Assembly (NCBI RefSeq): GCF_964275005.1
Contig: NC_092696.1
Location: 27,674,572 to 27,738,571 of the forward strand
Direction: 5' to 3'
Source: Diadema setosum
Lineage: Eukaryota > Echinodermata > Echinoidea > Diadematoida > Diadematidae
Length of the DNA: 64,000 nucleotides
The position numbers were made by a program, and so were the translations under genes. Below the pieces are notes generated by a model. That model was not told the origin of the DNA. It saw only the letters and a program-made list of their open reading frames with translations, and did not search any database. Shown here piece by piece: positions 35,590 to 47,300 of this stretch (its first letter is position 1; each line of letters opens with the position of its first letter).

Positions 35590-36100
35590 TAACCTTCTCA
35601 GGATACCATGACCCCGGTTGGTTACATATTGTAACATTTAAAAGTGCGAAATAACCATTTACTGCATCTAAAATTTTTCGAAAAATGTTGAAATTGAATG
35701 CATTAATTTTTAGCATGTGTTTTTTTTTTCTCCTGTACGGGTATTGTAAATGGAAAATGTTCATTTGAATTATACTAATTGTAGTGTTGAAAAATATGCT
35801 TACATTAAGTAAGTACAACGTTGTAGATAATTATGTGCTTGTAGAAATTACAGTATCTTCAGAATGTTAATTCAATGGTTTGTGTGCACTTCACGCCATA
35901 AAGAGTGAATCAACTGTACGATTGAATGTGCTGAAAATTTATTACTACAGCTATTGTCAGCATGACGTGAACACAATATGTAGAAGACATACACTGCTGT
36001 ACTAAATGATTATAAACCTGTCATGAAAAAAAAAAATGTTTCTGAGTTTCATTTGTTATTTGTATGTAACTGTGCTCTGAAGAGCATTGTCATAATGTGG
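35590..36100. other. Intergenic, nothing recognised
   Basis: AT-rich sequence without coding potential or repeats that I can match within the window. Confidence 0.4.
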
Positions 36101-36119
36101 AAGTGTGAAAGATGTCTGA

Positions 36120-36280
36120 CGTCCAACCCGTAGTGACACACGTGTACATTTCCATGCTGGAACGAACAGTGTCCCACAGTGTGAAACACGTATGTGAACA
36201 CAGTGTGAAATCTCTTCACACTGCTAAATTTTAGCGTTTTGACACGTTGTGAATCATCAGAAATTAATTACAGTGTGAAA
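36120..36280. repeat. CACAGTGTGAAAC repeat, left copy
   Basis: CAGTGTCCCACAGTGTGAAACAC..GTGTGAAAT..TCTTCACACTG.TAAATT..ACACGTTGTGAATCATCA matches, in inverse orientation, 39120-39255. Exon 1 of copy 2 lies between the two. Confidence 0.7.
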
Positions 36281-37307
36281 CAGAGCATTTCTCTGTGAAC
36301 GATTTGGAAAAAACCATACCACAGTGTGAAATCATTTTCAAATTAAGCAAACATTAAACAAACTAAGAACACACCGCGGGACACTGTTCTTTCCTGCAGA
36401 GTATGTTGCTTAATATAATGTGAACAAAATATGCTGCCGTCAAAGTCTTTGTGAAAGCCGTTTGGAAATGTGCAGTAAAAATAATCGACACAAATATGCA
36501 AATTAGTTTATAGTGGACTGTCCATGTACTACCAGTTCCTGTTAGTCGTGTTTTCTGTTTCTAATGGTCCATTACGATTTGTTTGAAATTGTTCTAGTTG
36601 TATGTGCTGGTTAAATGGTCCAATAGGTTTTGATTGAGTCTATTCCAATGCGTTCTGTTGGTCCTGGTGGGTTGTTTTGGTTGAAAGTTTTGTTTTGTAG
36701 TTTTAAATGTAATCGTTTCTAGTAGTGTCTATTAGACCATCAGAATAATGTTCACCACTGATTGCTGTTAAAATGCCGGGTAACTTTTCAGAAATATTCA
36801 CCCTCGCTTACCGTCTACGGTGAATAAAACGTGCGGGTGTCCCCGCAAACTCCCGGCCGGGTGTACAGCGTTACCGATAACGCTGTGCAATGTGTCGCAT
36901 GGCGCATGAAAGACACCGCGGGAAAATTCCCGGGTAAAAAGTGACGGTCAGCGTACCAACTGCAACGTCTTTCGCGCCATTTCACGCATGCGCCATAACG
37001 TTTACTAGCACACCATGAGAGGTACGAGTCAGCCGGGAGCTCATTCACTAGTATAAGTATGAAAATGTCCGTTTTGATTTCCTGCTGAATATCCCGGGAA
37101 ATCACCCGAGTGACACTTTTATAGTGTGAAAGGGGGCTATGAAATTAGGAATTGATGCGCGTCGGCAAGTCTATTGGCTCTTTCACATGACTGCGTGGTA
37201 CCCTTTGACAGCGATTGCTTTCACTTGCAGGTTTTGTTCGACTAAACGAATTTCGATTTATGAAACTGTCATTGGAATTTGATCGACGCGCGACAAGTCC
37301 AGTAACC

Positions 37308-37448
37308 AGGAGCGGAACCAGGAATTCCGTAAAGGTTGGGGCGCCTTTACAAAAATAGATTGGGCGCACGCGCCCACCCCCATTTTGTTTTAAACCAAAA
37401 TTAAAGGGGGGGGGGCACCCGATGCGCTCCCCCTGGATCCGCCACTGC
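37308..37448. mobile_element. hAT-like MITE (GGCGGATCCA family), inverse orientation
   Basis: It ends CCTGGATCCGCCACTG, the complement of CAGTGGCGGATCCA at 9671. CCAGGAATTCCGTAAAGG and TTGGGCGCACGCGCCC match the other copies in reverse. Confidence 0.7.
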
Positions 37449-37979
37449 TAACGAAAATCGACTTGTGAAGAGGAATAACACACGTATAAGGACCCACTTG
37501 ACTATACAATGTAAATTGTTGGGACTTTTATTTTCATCGACTTACCCGAATATTCCAGCATGGATCTTTACATGCAGACACAGACACATGCAGAGAGCGG
37601 GACGCGACTATAGGGGTGACTCGCACCATTTAAAGTGCATCCTATTCGTAGAAGGTTGACGGGCACACAATGCCACAAATTACGTTGTATACCCTGGAGC
37701 GTGTTAGACCCTTTTCTTCCCCTGTTCAATGGGCAGAATCTGTCACGAATTGATAAGAAAACAATCATTCTGGTTATGAAATGAAATCGGTATGATTCTT
37801 TTATGGATCTATTCTTCATTTTGGACATTAATGGAGAAAAATGGAAGTATTTCAGATTAAAAAAAAAAAAAAACATTATTATGAATGACCCCCAAAATAT
37901 AAGATTTGTGTTTCCGACAAACATAACGCATAAAAAGTTTATTACACTGAATTCTGTCATGCGCAACAATTGTTATTAT

Positions 37980-38195
37980 GTCCATTGTGTCACGCCCGCC
38001 GCGGCTTCGCGTGGCCGCTCGCCGACTCCTCCTCCTATAGGGACTGATATCAGGACAAAGAATGAGCAGTAAGTCGTGTTTCAATCTAGCTGCGAATCAT
38101 ATACAAGGGAACTCTCAAAAACACAAGACCGTCGGCGGTTTTGCCTCCTATACCTCTCTGCGAACTTTCTGCGTATTCGAACGCACAAATCAGCG
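37980..38195 (+). promoter_or_regulatory. Probable 5' UTR / proximal promoter region of copy 2
   Basis: A locally GC- and CpG-rich stretch (CACGCCCGCCGCGGCTTCGCGTGGCCGCTCGCCG, 37988-38021) stands out against AT-rich flanks, directly before the start exon. No clear TATA box. This is inference from composition and position only. Confidence 0.35.
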
Positions 38196-38312
38196 ATGGA
38201 GGAAGGATTCGTGTCTGCCCGTGCCCGTCGCTGGGGAAACTTCAAGATGGAATTGCGCGATATTTTCCTCGACATTGCGAAAAATCCTTATCACGAAACT
38301 GACAACCCAACG
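38196..38312 (+). CDS. ACCS-like: Copy 2 exon 1
   Basis: It encodes [20 protein letters not shown] and runs to DNPT, ending ACG|GTAAGG in phase 0. The frame is open upstream to an ATG at 38076, but only 38196 aligns with the conserved Met of copy 1. The sequence before it (37980-38060) is GC-rich and could be 5' UTR or promoter. Confidence 0.88.
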
Positions 38313-41300
38313 GTAAGGACACTCTACTTACATCAGTCTCTGTATCACCCCTAAAAGTAAAAGCAACCGTAAATATAGTATCGACCGTAATTCAATTGAC
38401 TTTCAACCACCAATGTACTAATCAAGTCTGGCCCTATTGTAAGAATGACCCTATTAATGCAATAACTTTGAACCCTAAATATATTATCCGTCATGATATA
38501 ACAGCTTTTGACTCGATGTAAAATGTATTATCGATCCTAGATGTGTTAATTGTCAACTTTAAATGTTATTTTGACCCAACAAGAACACTTAGAAATTTGT
38601 CAAGATGACAAATTAGGTGGTGCGTGAAATGAGATAGCAAATATAAAAGACGAAAGAAATCGACGAAGAATAATTGAGCTACTGCTAATTGAACTGTAAA
38701 GACAGTCATGTCAAATGGTATTTCAAAAATACATACTACTGATTTCAAATTTTGATACATGGCCTCTTTATTTGATCTTAATTGTCACAGTGATATGACA
38801 TAAATAAAAAAAAAAAGAAACGAACGTGCAAGGTCAATGAATTGAAATAGAATTTCGATTTACTTTTACGTTCTGAATTTGACAGTAATTGACCCGAATG
38901 ACATTGAGATAGTCTTTGGTCAAGAAGGTGTTTTTGATAGAATGCTTCATCTAATTCCGTTTAAATATAGAGCAATCATGCTATCCCTCTGGACAGATCA
39001 CATTAATTGTCCCGCATGATTATTCACAATGTGTTTACATATCGAAGATGATTTCACACTGGCGTGTGGATCTTCACGGAGATTTGGCATAGTAGGCCTA
39101 ATGTTCTGCTTCACACTCCTTATGCGAGTGATGATTCACAACGTGTTCATAGTGCTAGAACACTCGAATTTAACAGTGTGGAGAAATTTCACAATACATA
39201 TTCACACTGCGTTTCCCATTGTGTTTCACACTACGGGACACTTTCAAGCAGGGATGTAGTACATGAAATAGCATCATAAACTGTGACCTTTGACCTTTAT
39301 TTTCATAGCCATAGTAGCATCAAATAAGATAGATGGTAATATACGTTTAAGTAATAACTCATTTGACATGAACTTAATAATGTGTGCGAAATACGGGGCG
39401 TTGGGCTTGTGTTTCCCAGTTACAGTTCGTTATTCCGAAGGTTAGTTACCCCAATATGCAATAACTTCCAGGATCTATTAAAAAAAAAGTAAACTCAAAA
39501 TAAAAATCGTGTTTTTTAAAGGTTCGTTAATCCAAAACTTAAATAAAGTTCCTATTGCCGAATGTTCGGAAGCAAGCACCTTCTTTTCATTTGAGATCTT
39601 TATGAACCTTACCTCTTTCGGATTTACGAACCTTCGGACTGACGAAGTTTTTTTCTTTTGTTTTGTTTTTTTTTTCCGAATGAACCGTCAGTACATGTAT
39701 AACAAACCTTATTCCATTTTCGGAATTACCGAAATTCGGAATAGCGAACCTATTACAACTCCACAAAATAAAAATGTCCAGATTTATGAACTCATTTTTA
39801 AGTCGTGTCAATTTGGATAATGAGGTTAATTATTATTTCATTGCAAGGTCTAAGAAAGCTGTGGGTATCTCAAGGTACAACCATGATCACTCTAACCTAC
39901 GATGACGATACTCCTAATGTCCTAAATCATATGGTATATCTATGTCTACCAGCTAGCTATTCCGGTGCTATAGACTGTTGTATCACGTTTTTACTATACG
40001 GGCAAAAAGTTATAATTCTTTATGACATGGTTACTAAACTAGGTCACAGAAGGCTCAATTGGAATACATGTATATATATATTAAAAAAAAAAGATGTGTT
40101 CATAACACAAGTTGGAAGTTTGAATAACGTAACAATAAAGAGGTACAATTTCTGACAAGTTTATGATTATGACCAGAAAGTTTACATTTTCAGACGTGAA
40201 CAACGACCAGCTGTGACCTCGCTCTCATTTTCATTCACGATATACTGCACACCCACCACACCCACACAAACACACAAAAACACAAACACACAACACCCAT
40301 ACACACCCACCCACACACCCGCACACACACACACACACACACACACACTTTTACATGTAAAACCCTCCAAACGAGGACATCATGAATCTTCAGAATATTG
40401 CAATAAAAATTACTGTAAATTGCATATCTGTACTTCAGATTATCTATAAAAACAAAAAGCAAATAAAAAAAAAATAGTCAATGTGTATAAATAAATGATA
40501 CGTTCCTAAGGTGATTACATGTTTTGTTTTGTTTTGTTTTTTACCATAATACAGAAAGAATAAGAATGAAAAAGAAATGAAAATACTGATCGTTATGACG
40601 GGTGAGCACTTTCCACCCCTTTTGTGTATTATATGATATTCATATCGAAGTCAATTCAATTCAATTCAATTCAATTCAATCATAGTTTATTTCCAATCAT
40701 CGAAAATCAAAAAACATAGTACAAAGTATGCATGTGATGAAATATTGTTCAAACGTTTGCAAAAGATTCATGTAATATATATACGAGACAAATTATAGAA
40801 CAACATATAACATGTACAATATTTAGGAAAACACTGTATAAATACTTCGTGGGAGAGCGGAAAATAAATTCGATTATGGAAAATAGTGATCCACTAAAAA
40901 GCATAGCTTGTCGGACGTGGATCGCTAGACAAATAATGAGTAAATTATATATACTATTCTATAACAATATACATGTAATTATTTTGAGATACACCGGTTG
41001 GGAAAAATATAGAATACTAATGCTAGTGCCCGGACTAGTGGCAAGTCTGTGGCAATAGTGAAAAATTAGGTCAAACCAGTGCCTTATTATGAAGAGAGTC
41101 TGGCCAACTCGTAAATTGGACGTCATGTCATTGCCCAGCGTACATTACGCGTTACAGGGATAGCGTGTACGCTCAGACGTAATAATGAAAACCTACTAAA
41201 CAAGGAAAAGTAGAAATTACGCGGTGCGTAACATATGTCCCCGCCGGAAGTAGCATTTTGTAACAAAATGTGCAATATAGGTAAAAAATCAAGGTCAAAG

Positions 41301-44300
41301 GTCAAAGAAGTCAAAGGTCAAAATTCTGTGTAGAAGTTTTGAAGCCCTCACCTAGTGCTATCACATAAAGCAAACGGAATCGAAATTGGGTTAGAAATGG
41401 CGAAGGAGTAGCATTTTGTAGCCAATGTACAAAATAGGTCAAAAATCAAGGTCAAAGGTCAAAGAAGACAAAGGTCAAAATTCTGTGTAGAAGTTTTGAA
41501 GCCCTCACCTAGTGCTATCACATAAAGCAAACGGAATCGAAATCGGGTTAGAAATGGCGAAGGAGTAGCATTCTGTAGCAAAATGCACAATATAGGTCAA
41601 AAATCAAGGTCAAAGGTCAAAGAAGTCAAAGGTCAAAATTCTGTGTAGAAGTTTTGAAGCCCTCAACTAGTGCCATCATATAAAGCAAACGGAATCGAAA
41701 TCGGGTTAAAAATGGCGAAGGAGTAGCATTTCGTAGCAACATGTACAATATAGGTCAAAAATCAAGGTCAAAGGTCAAAGAAGTCAAAGGTCAAAATTCT
41801 GTGTAGAAGTTTTGAAGCCCTCACCTAGTGCTATCACATAAAGCAAACGGAATCGAAATCGGGTTAGAAATGGCGAAGGAGTAGCATTTTGTAGCAAAAT
41901 GTACAATATAGGTCAAAAAATCAAGGTCAAAGGTCAAAGAAGTCAAAGGTCAAAATTCTGTGTAGAAGTTTTGAAGCCCTCACCTAGTGCCATCACATAA
42001 AGCAAACGGAATCGAAATCGGGTTAGAAATGGCGAAGGAGTAGCATTTTGTAGCAAAATGTACAATATAGGTCAAAGGTCAAGGTCAAAGGTCACGACTG
42101 AAATTCTGTGTACAAGTTTCAAAGCTCCCATGTAGTGCTATCATATAAAGCAAACAGAATCAAAATTGGCTCATAAATGACAGAGAAGTAGCAAATTGAA
42201 GATTTTGATCACACACGGACGCACACACGGACACACGGACGGACACACGGACGGACGGACGGACACACGGACACACACACGTACGGAGCCCGTTTCATAG
42301 TCCCCTGCTCGAACTCGTTCGGCGGGGACAATAAGGGGTAGTGAACAATGGGCACTGCGTACGAGCGCACTTTGGTAACGACATGGCTCCGCAAAGATCA
42401 CGGGACCACTTTTGACCAATCACAGGCTTCAAAACTCATAAGCCGAAAACCGATTTGGCCAGACTCTCTTTATATACGGCACTAGGTCAAACCATATGCA
42501 AGGTACCAGTGAGACTAAGTACTACCAAATGCGGTTGACTGATGAAAAGGAATGAAGTATTTTTCAGACATCTCAATGGCATGAAGAAGAGAATAGAAAA
42601 TGTGTTTGTGTGCTCCTTGGAGTGTGCGTCTTTATACCTCCCACTCACGTCATCTACCTTAGACGTTAATTAATTGTGACATAAAGCAAAATCGTCCCTC
42701 CTCATTGTCACGATTAACGTTTCCCAAAAGGCGGGACTTCTCTTTTCTTTTCTCTCTTTTGTCCCTACAAATAAATAGGATTAACAGGAAACGCTGAATT
42801 TTCGAACACGAACCATCGGTTTACTTTGTTTACATTGTTTACATTGTAGAGGCAGTGTAGGTCGAACGAGGTATACGGGTAACCATGCAGTGAGACTACC
42901 AAATACCGAGTGCATGGTTGACTGATGAAAACGAATTAAGTGTTTTCAGACATTCCAATTAAGGCATAAAGAAGAGAAGTATAGAAAATATGTGTTTGTC
43001 TGCTTTATGAATAAAGTTGAATCATGCTTGAGTACAAATTCAGGAATGATCTCTGAAAAATGATCTGAAATTGAATCTTCAGAAAACTGAAGTTTTGCAT
43101 GACACGTTAGATCGAAAAACAAATCCTCACAACTTTGTCCGTTAATGTTTGTGATATCCTAAGACACGTGAACTTGGGGTCATCCAAGATAATCTTTTTA
43201 TCCAAGTCATCTCCATTATTGAGTTTTGTGCTATCTTTGAGAATCATTTATTATTTACCTTTCACCTTTCTCATTGATTCCCAAGCTATCACGCCTCAAA
43301 TTATGTGCTGGTGAAAGTGCACTGACGGTTATTGCAATTTGCAATAACTTAAAAACTTTTGATGAAATTTTTGTGCGGTTTCTTTATCAATCCTATTCCT
43401 GATATAGGGAATTATCAACATGTCAACAGCTCACAACGACGCAATCTCAGAAGTGGTTGTCGAAAAGGTACAGTAGGCCCTGTATTCATGTAGTAAAGTC
43501 ATTTAAAGTTAAGAACTAAATGAGTCATACACCCACGAGTCATACCGTCCACGTGTTTGACACCAAGCAAACAGCTTAACGAGCCAGACATTGGTCATTA
43601 TGACGTCACCAGTGTCTAGCTCGTGGACTATCATAGCTCGTGGGCCTATCCAACTTGATATCGAGATCGTGGACTATGTTCACATTAGCCGCATCTAGCT
43701 CATGGGCTGCATGGCTCGCAGGTGCACTTTGATAACTCGCCCATAGGAAAGAAATCAGCCTGCCGCATACTGCTGCGGATGCCTTGCCGCAGATCTGCCG
43801 CAGATAGGCATCATTTTCACATGCAAATTAGCTGCTGCCGCAGACTCTTCCAGGCCACTGAGGGAGACTGAGAGTCTGCGGCAGATCTATGCGGCAGACT
43901 GTTAATGATGAATATTCATATAAGTACGATTTCAGGAAGAGCTTGTGGTAGATCTGCGGCAAGATTTCTACAGGTATGCAGTAAGTAACGTTAAGCGGCA
44001 TAAAAGGGAGGGTACAGTATTGGTGGAGGTGAGAATTGGGCTTTTAACTTTTTGCAAGATACCAAGAAAACACTTATGATATAGTACAGAGCATACCATT
44101 TTAAGAGGAATTCAAAGTTTATTTGATGAAAATCGGGTTTGGAATGACTGAAACATCCCAAAACAAAGTAAAACAAAACAATCGTAATAAAGTGTGGGTC
44201 CCACACTTTATTAGAATCGCTCTTTTTTGGATATCTCAGCCATGTCAAAACCAATTTTCATCAAATAAACGTTGAATACCTCATAGAATTACATGCTCTT

Positions 44301-47300
44301 TCATATTTCATAAGAGGATTCTCATTATCTCACCAAAAAATGCTAGAAATCTGAAATTAGGTCTCAACCAAAACTATACGATCCCTTGAAGGCTGGGGCA
44401 AGTCAGCGGCAAGTCTGCAGCAGACGCCTATTAAATATGTATAGATCTATATAGTAAATAACCTAACCTACATCGGCAAGATACTGCACGAATTATCAGG
44501 GCTGCTGCAAGTAAGCGGCAGGTATGCAGCAGTCTAATGCTTAGACTCAGCTATTATAGTTCTAACGTTACATACAATTGCAATGCATCACATGATATAC
44601 CCACAAAAATTTGTTATGTTTTATGGCACGGTTACTAAACTATCTGTGGCAGATCTGCGGCAGATCTGCGGCAGATCTGCAGCAGGCTGTTAATGATGAA
44701 TATTCATAAGTACAATTTCAGGAAGAGGTTGTGGCAGATCTGCGGCAAGATTTCTACATATGCAGGTATGCAGTACGCGAGAAGTCTGCCGCAAGTTCCT
44801 CTCTGTGGCAGCTTTCCCGCAGATCTGCCACAGACTGTTCCTGCCGCATACTAACAGTTAGTATGCGGCAGGTCTGCAGCAAAGCTTGGTTCTGCCGCAT
44901 ACTCCCGCTTACTCTTGCCGCAGACTAAAAAGTATGCGGCAGACCTGCGTCAAGTCTGCGGAGATCTGCGGCAGACTTTTCTTTTTCTTATGGGCGTGGA
45001 CTGTACGACTCGTGGGTGTATACTGTGTAGTACCTCTTCAGTTATATGACTCATTTACAAGTTGTATGACTCTTGGGTGTCAAGCACGTGACGCGCACCG
45101 GGATTCAGTGCTGTGAGATAGTCCTTTGCTGGTACTATAGTTCCATGTCTGGTCATACCTAATCCGAGGTGGCTCAAATACCTCAGGGTCCCGAGGAGGA
45201 GGTGGGGCAAAATAAGGCGTAATTTTGACATAATTGTCTGTTTCTTCAAACCTATGACGATTTTCTTCAAACTTGCCGCGCAAGCCCCCAAATTAAAGAA
45301 TTCTTAAAAACCTTCTCTTTAACACGTTCAACCATGAAGTGATTGTACTTAGCTATAGTGCTATAGAGTAAGCACATTGCTAACTGTTGTTTTAAGTTTG
45401 TTCCACTGGTCCCCCCCCCCCCCCACCGAGTTGGGGGTCCAATTTTCTCATTTTCATCTTGATTGATACACATTCATTTTTTTCTTCTTTTTGGTTTTGT
45501 ATGTGTGTGTGTATGTGTGTGTGTGTGTATGTTAAGCAAACTTGGCAGGAATACTTGCTTGGATGATGGAATAATACTTGTACACTGGGGAACATGGCCC
45601 ACTGGGCTCGCAGCCCTTGGGTAGAACAGCCAAACTTAAAAATCTTTTATTCATCTTTTATTGAACAGGAAATACCCTAAGTATATGCAATTTATGATAC
45701 ATGTGATATCACGTTTCTTTATGGCAGATTAAGGGATTGCCCCTTATAGGGGCCGCGACCAAAAGGGAGGGGACAAGTTTTCACATTTTGATCTTCTGTT
45801 TTACAGAAGACGCGTGGTCAAGTTTCCTGCAAATCTAGCAGGTATCATCGCCAGTGTGATATAATGTGCCAATGGACACCATGCCCTGAAGCTACCCAAG
45901 TTTGCTTTGTTTTTCATGGATGAGAAAAGCAGAATATACGCGCTTTAATGCATAACGAGACACACAGGCGCGTCTGCAAGAATGCGTGGAAGACGCACCT
46001 TTGTCTCGATGTGTATAAAGGCGTTAACATTATTTTGCTTCCATTTTTTGAAGCTGAATCAGTCATCCTTAAAGAAGTGGCACGCCTCCATGCTACCATA
46101 CACCCCAGGAAGGCTAGGCATACCCCGGCTGCGGAGTGCCATTGCAGAGTTCTTAACCCAAGAGCTGGCCACCCCCGAACCGTTAGACCCGGACAAGGTT
46201 TGAGTTGTTTATGACAAGTAGCAACTGTGTAACTGTTTTCATTTTTTTTTTTATGCCTCTGCCACGAAGTGTCGCCGGAGGCATTATTCATATATACTAT
46301 AAAATGTTATTTACGAACTTGCCCTACAACGAGAAGCCGCTTTTATCTAGGTGAATTAATTCGGCGGGCTTGATTTTTACCATTCAGCTATCAAAATCAT
46401 CAGACGGTTGGTGTTTCTAATGCATCAAAGCATGTCGTTTGTTTTATGCAAATGACCGGCATTCAAGTTGTCTTATTTCATCTTCAACAAATTGAGGATA
46501 CAACGAAATGTTTGGGTATACAAATAATGTCACGAAATCAGTACAACAATGTAATGAACATAATAACATGCAGTAAAGACACAGGTTATTGTTGTTAACA
46601 CAGATACAAATAAACCTACATCCTTATGCAAATGCGAAATCGGTTGCCAAATTAGTCATTTTGAACGCAGAAAAAAAAAAAGATTTGGAATTACAGGATT
46701 TCGATGCCTGAGCAAATTTGGCGAAAATTAATGCTTTTGATATGAACTTGAATGACAAAACAATGAAATTGGACGGGAAAACCTATATCAAAATGCGCAT
46801 AGAGAATTAATGACAGTGATTATGCACTTTATAAATAACATGAATTTTTTTACTATCATTTCGTAACAGATTCCTGCTAAGATATTATAGGTGATCGCAT
46901 CACTTTACTCTTTACACCTTGCTTGTAAATTGTTTCTCACTTTCTGCGCATCACATTATCATATAGGTCTACTGAATCCACTTTCATGTTGGTATGCACT
47001 TATTCCTTAGCACTCTCTTTGGCGAACTCTTTTATACTTTTTTCTTTTAATTTGTGAGGATGTCCACAGTAGTATTATTTCTTTGACTTTTTTCCCGTGC
47101 TGCTTATTAATGCTCTTGATCTTAGGTTGCCATGACAGTAATGAAGTGAAATGGGTAATATTCTAGAAACCTGTGACTCTGAAAAAATTGGAGATATTGC
47201 TCAACAAACTTGTGATGAAATTTTGATTCTTTCTCTTTTATTTCAGTTCTGCATCGCAAACGGAGTGACATCGCTCAATTGTATGATGGGCTTCGTGCTG

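Noticed and set aside
40182..40462. Cysteine/valine-rich and Thr/His-rich small proteins
   Set aside because: They are translations of the CA/GT microsatellite.
43750..44985. CRISPR or regular satellite
   Set aside because: The repeated word occurs in both orientations at irregular spacing and no unit length holds.
45914..46291. Minus-strand 125-codon frame
   Set aside because: It is the antisense shadow of exon 3 of copy 2. The same shadow occurs over copy 1 exon 3.
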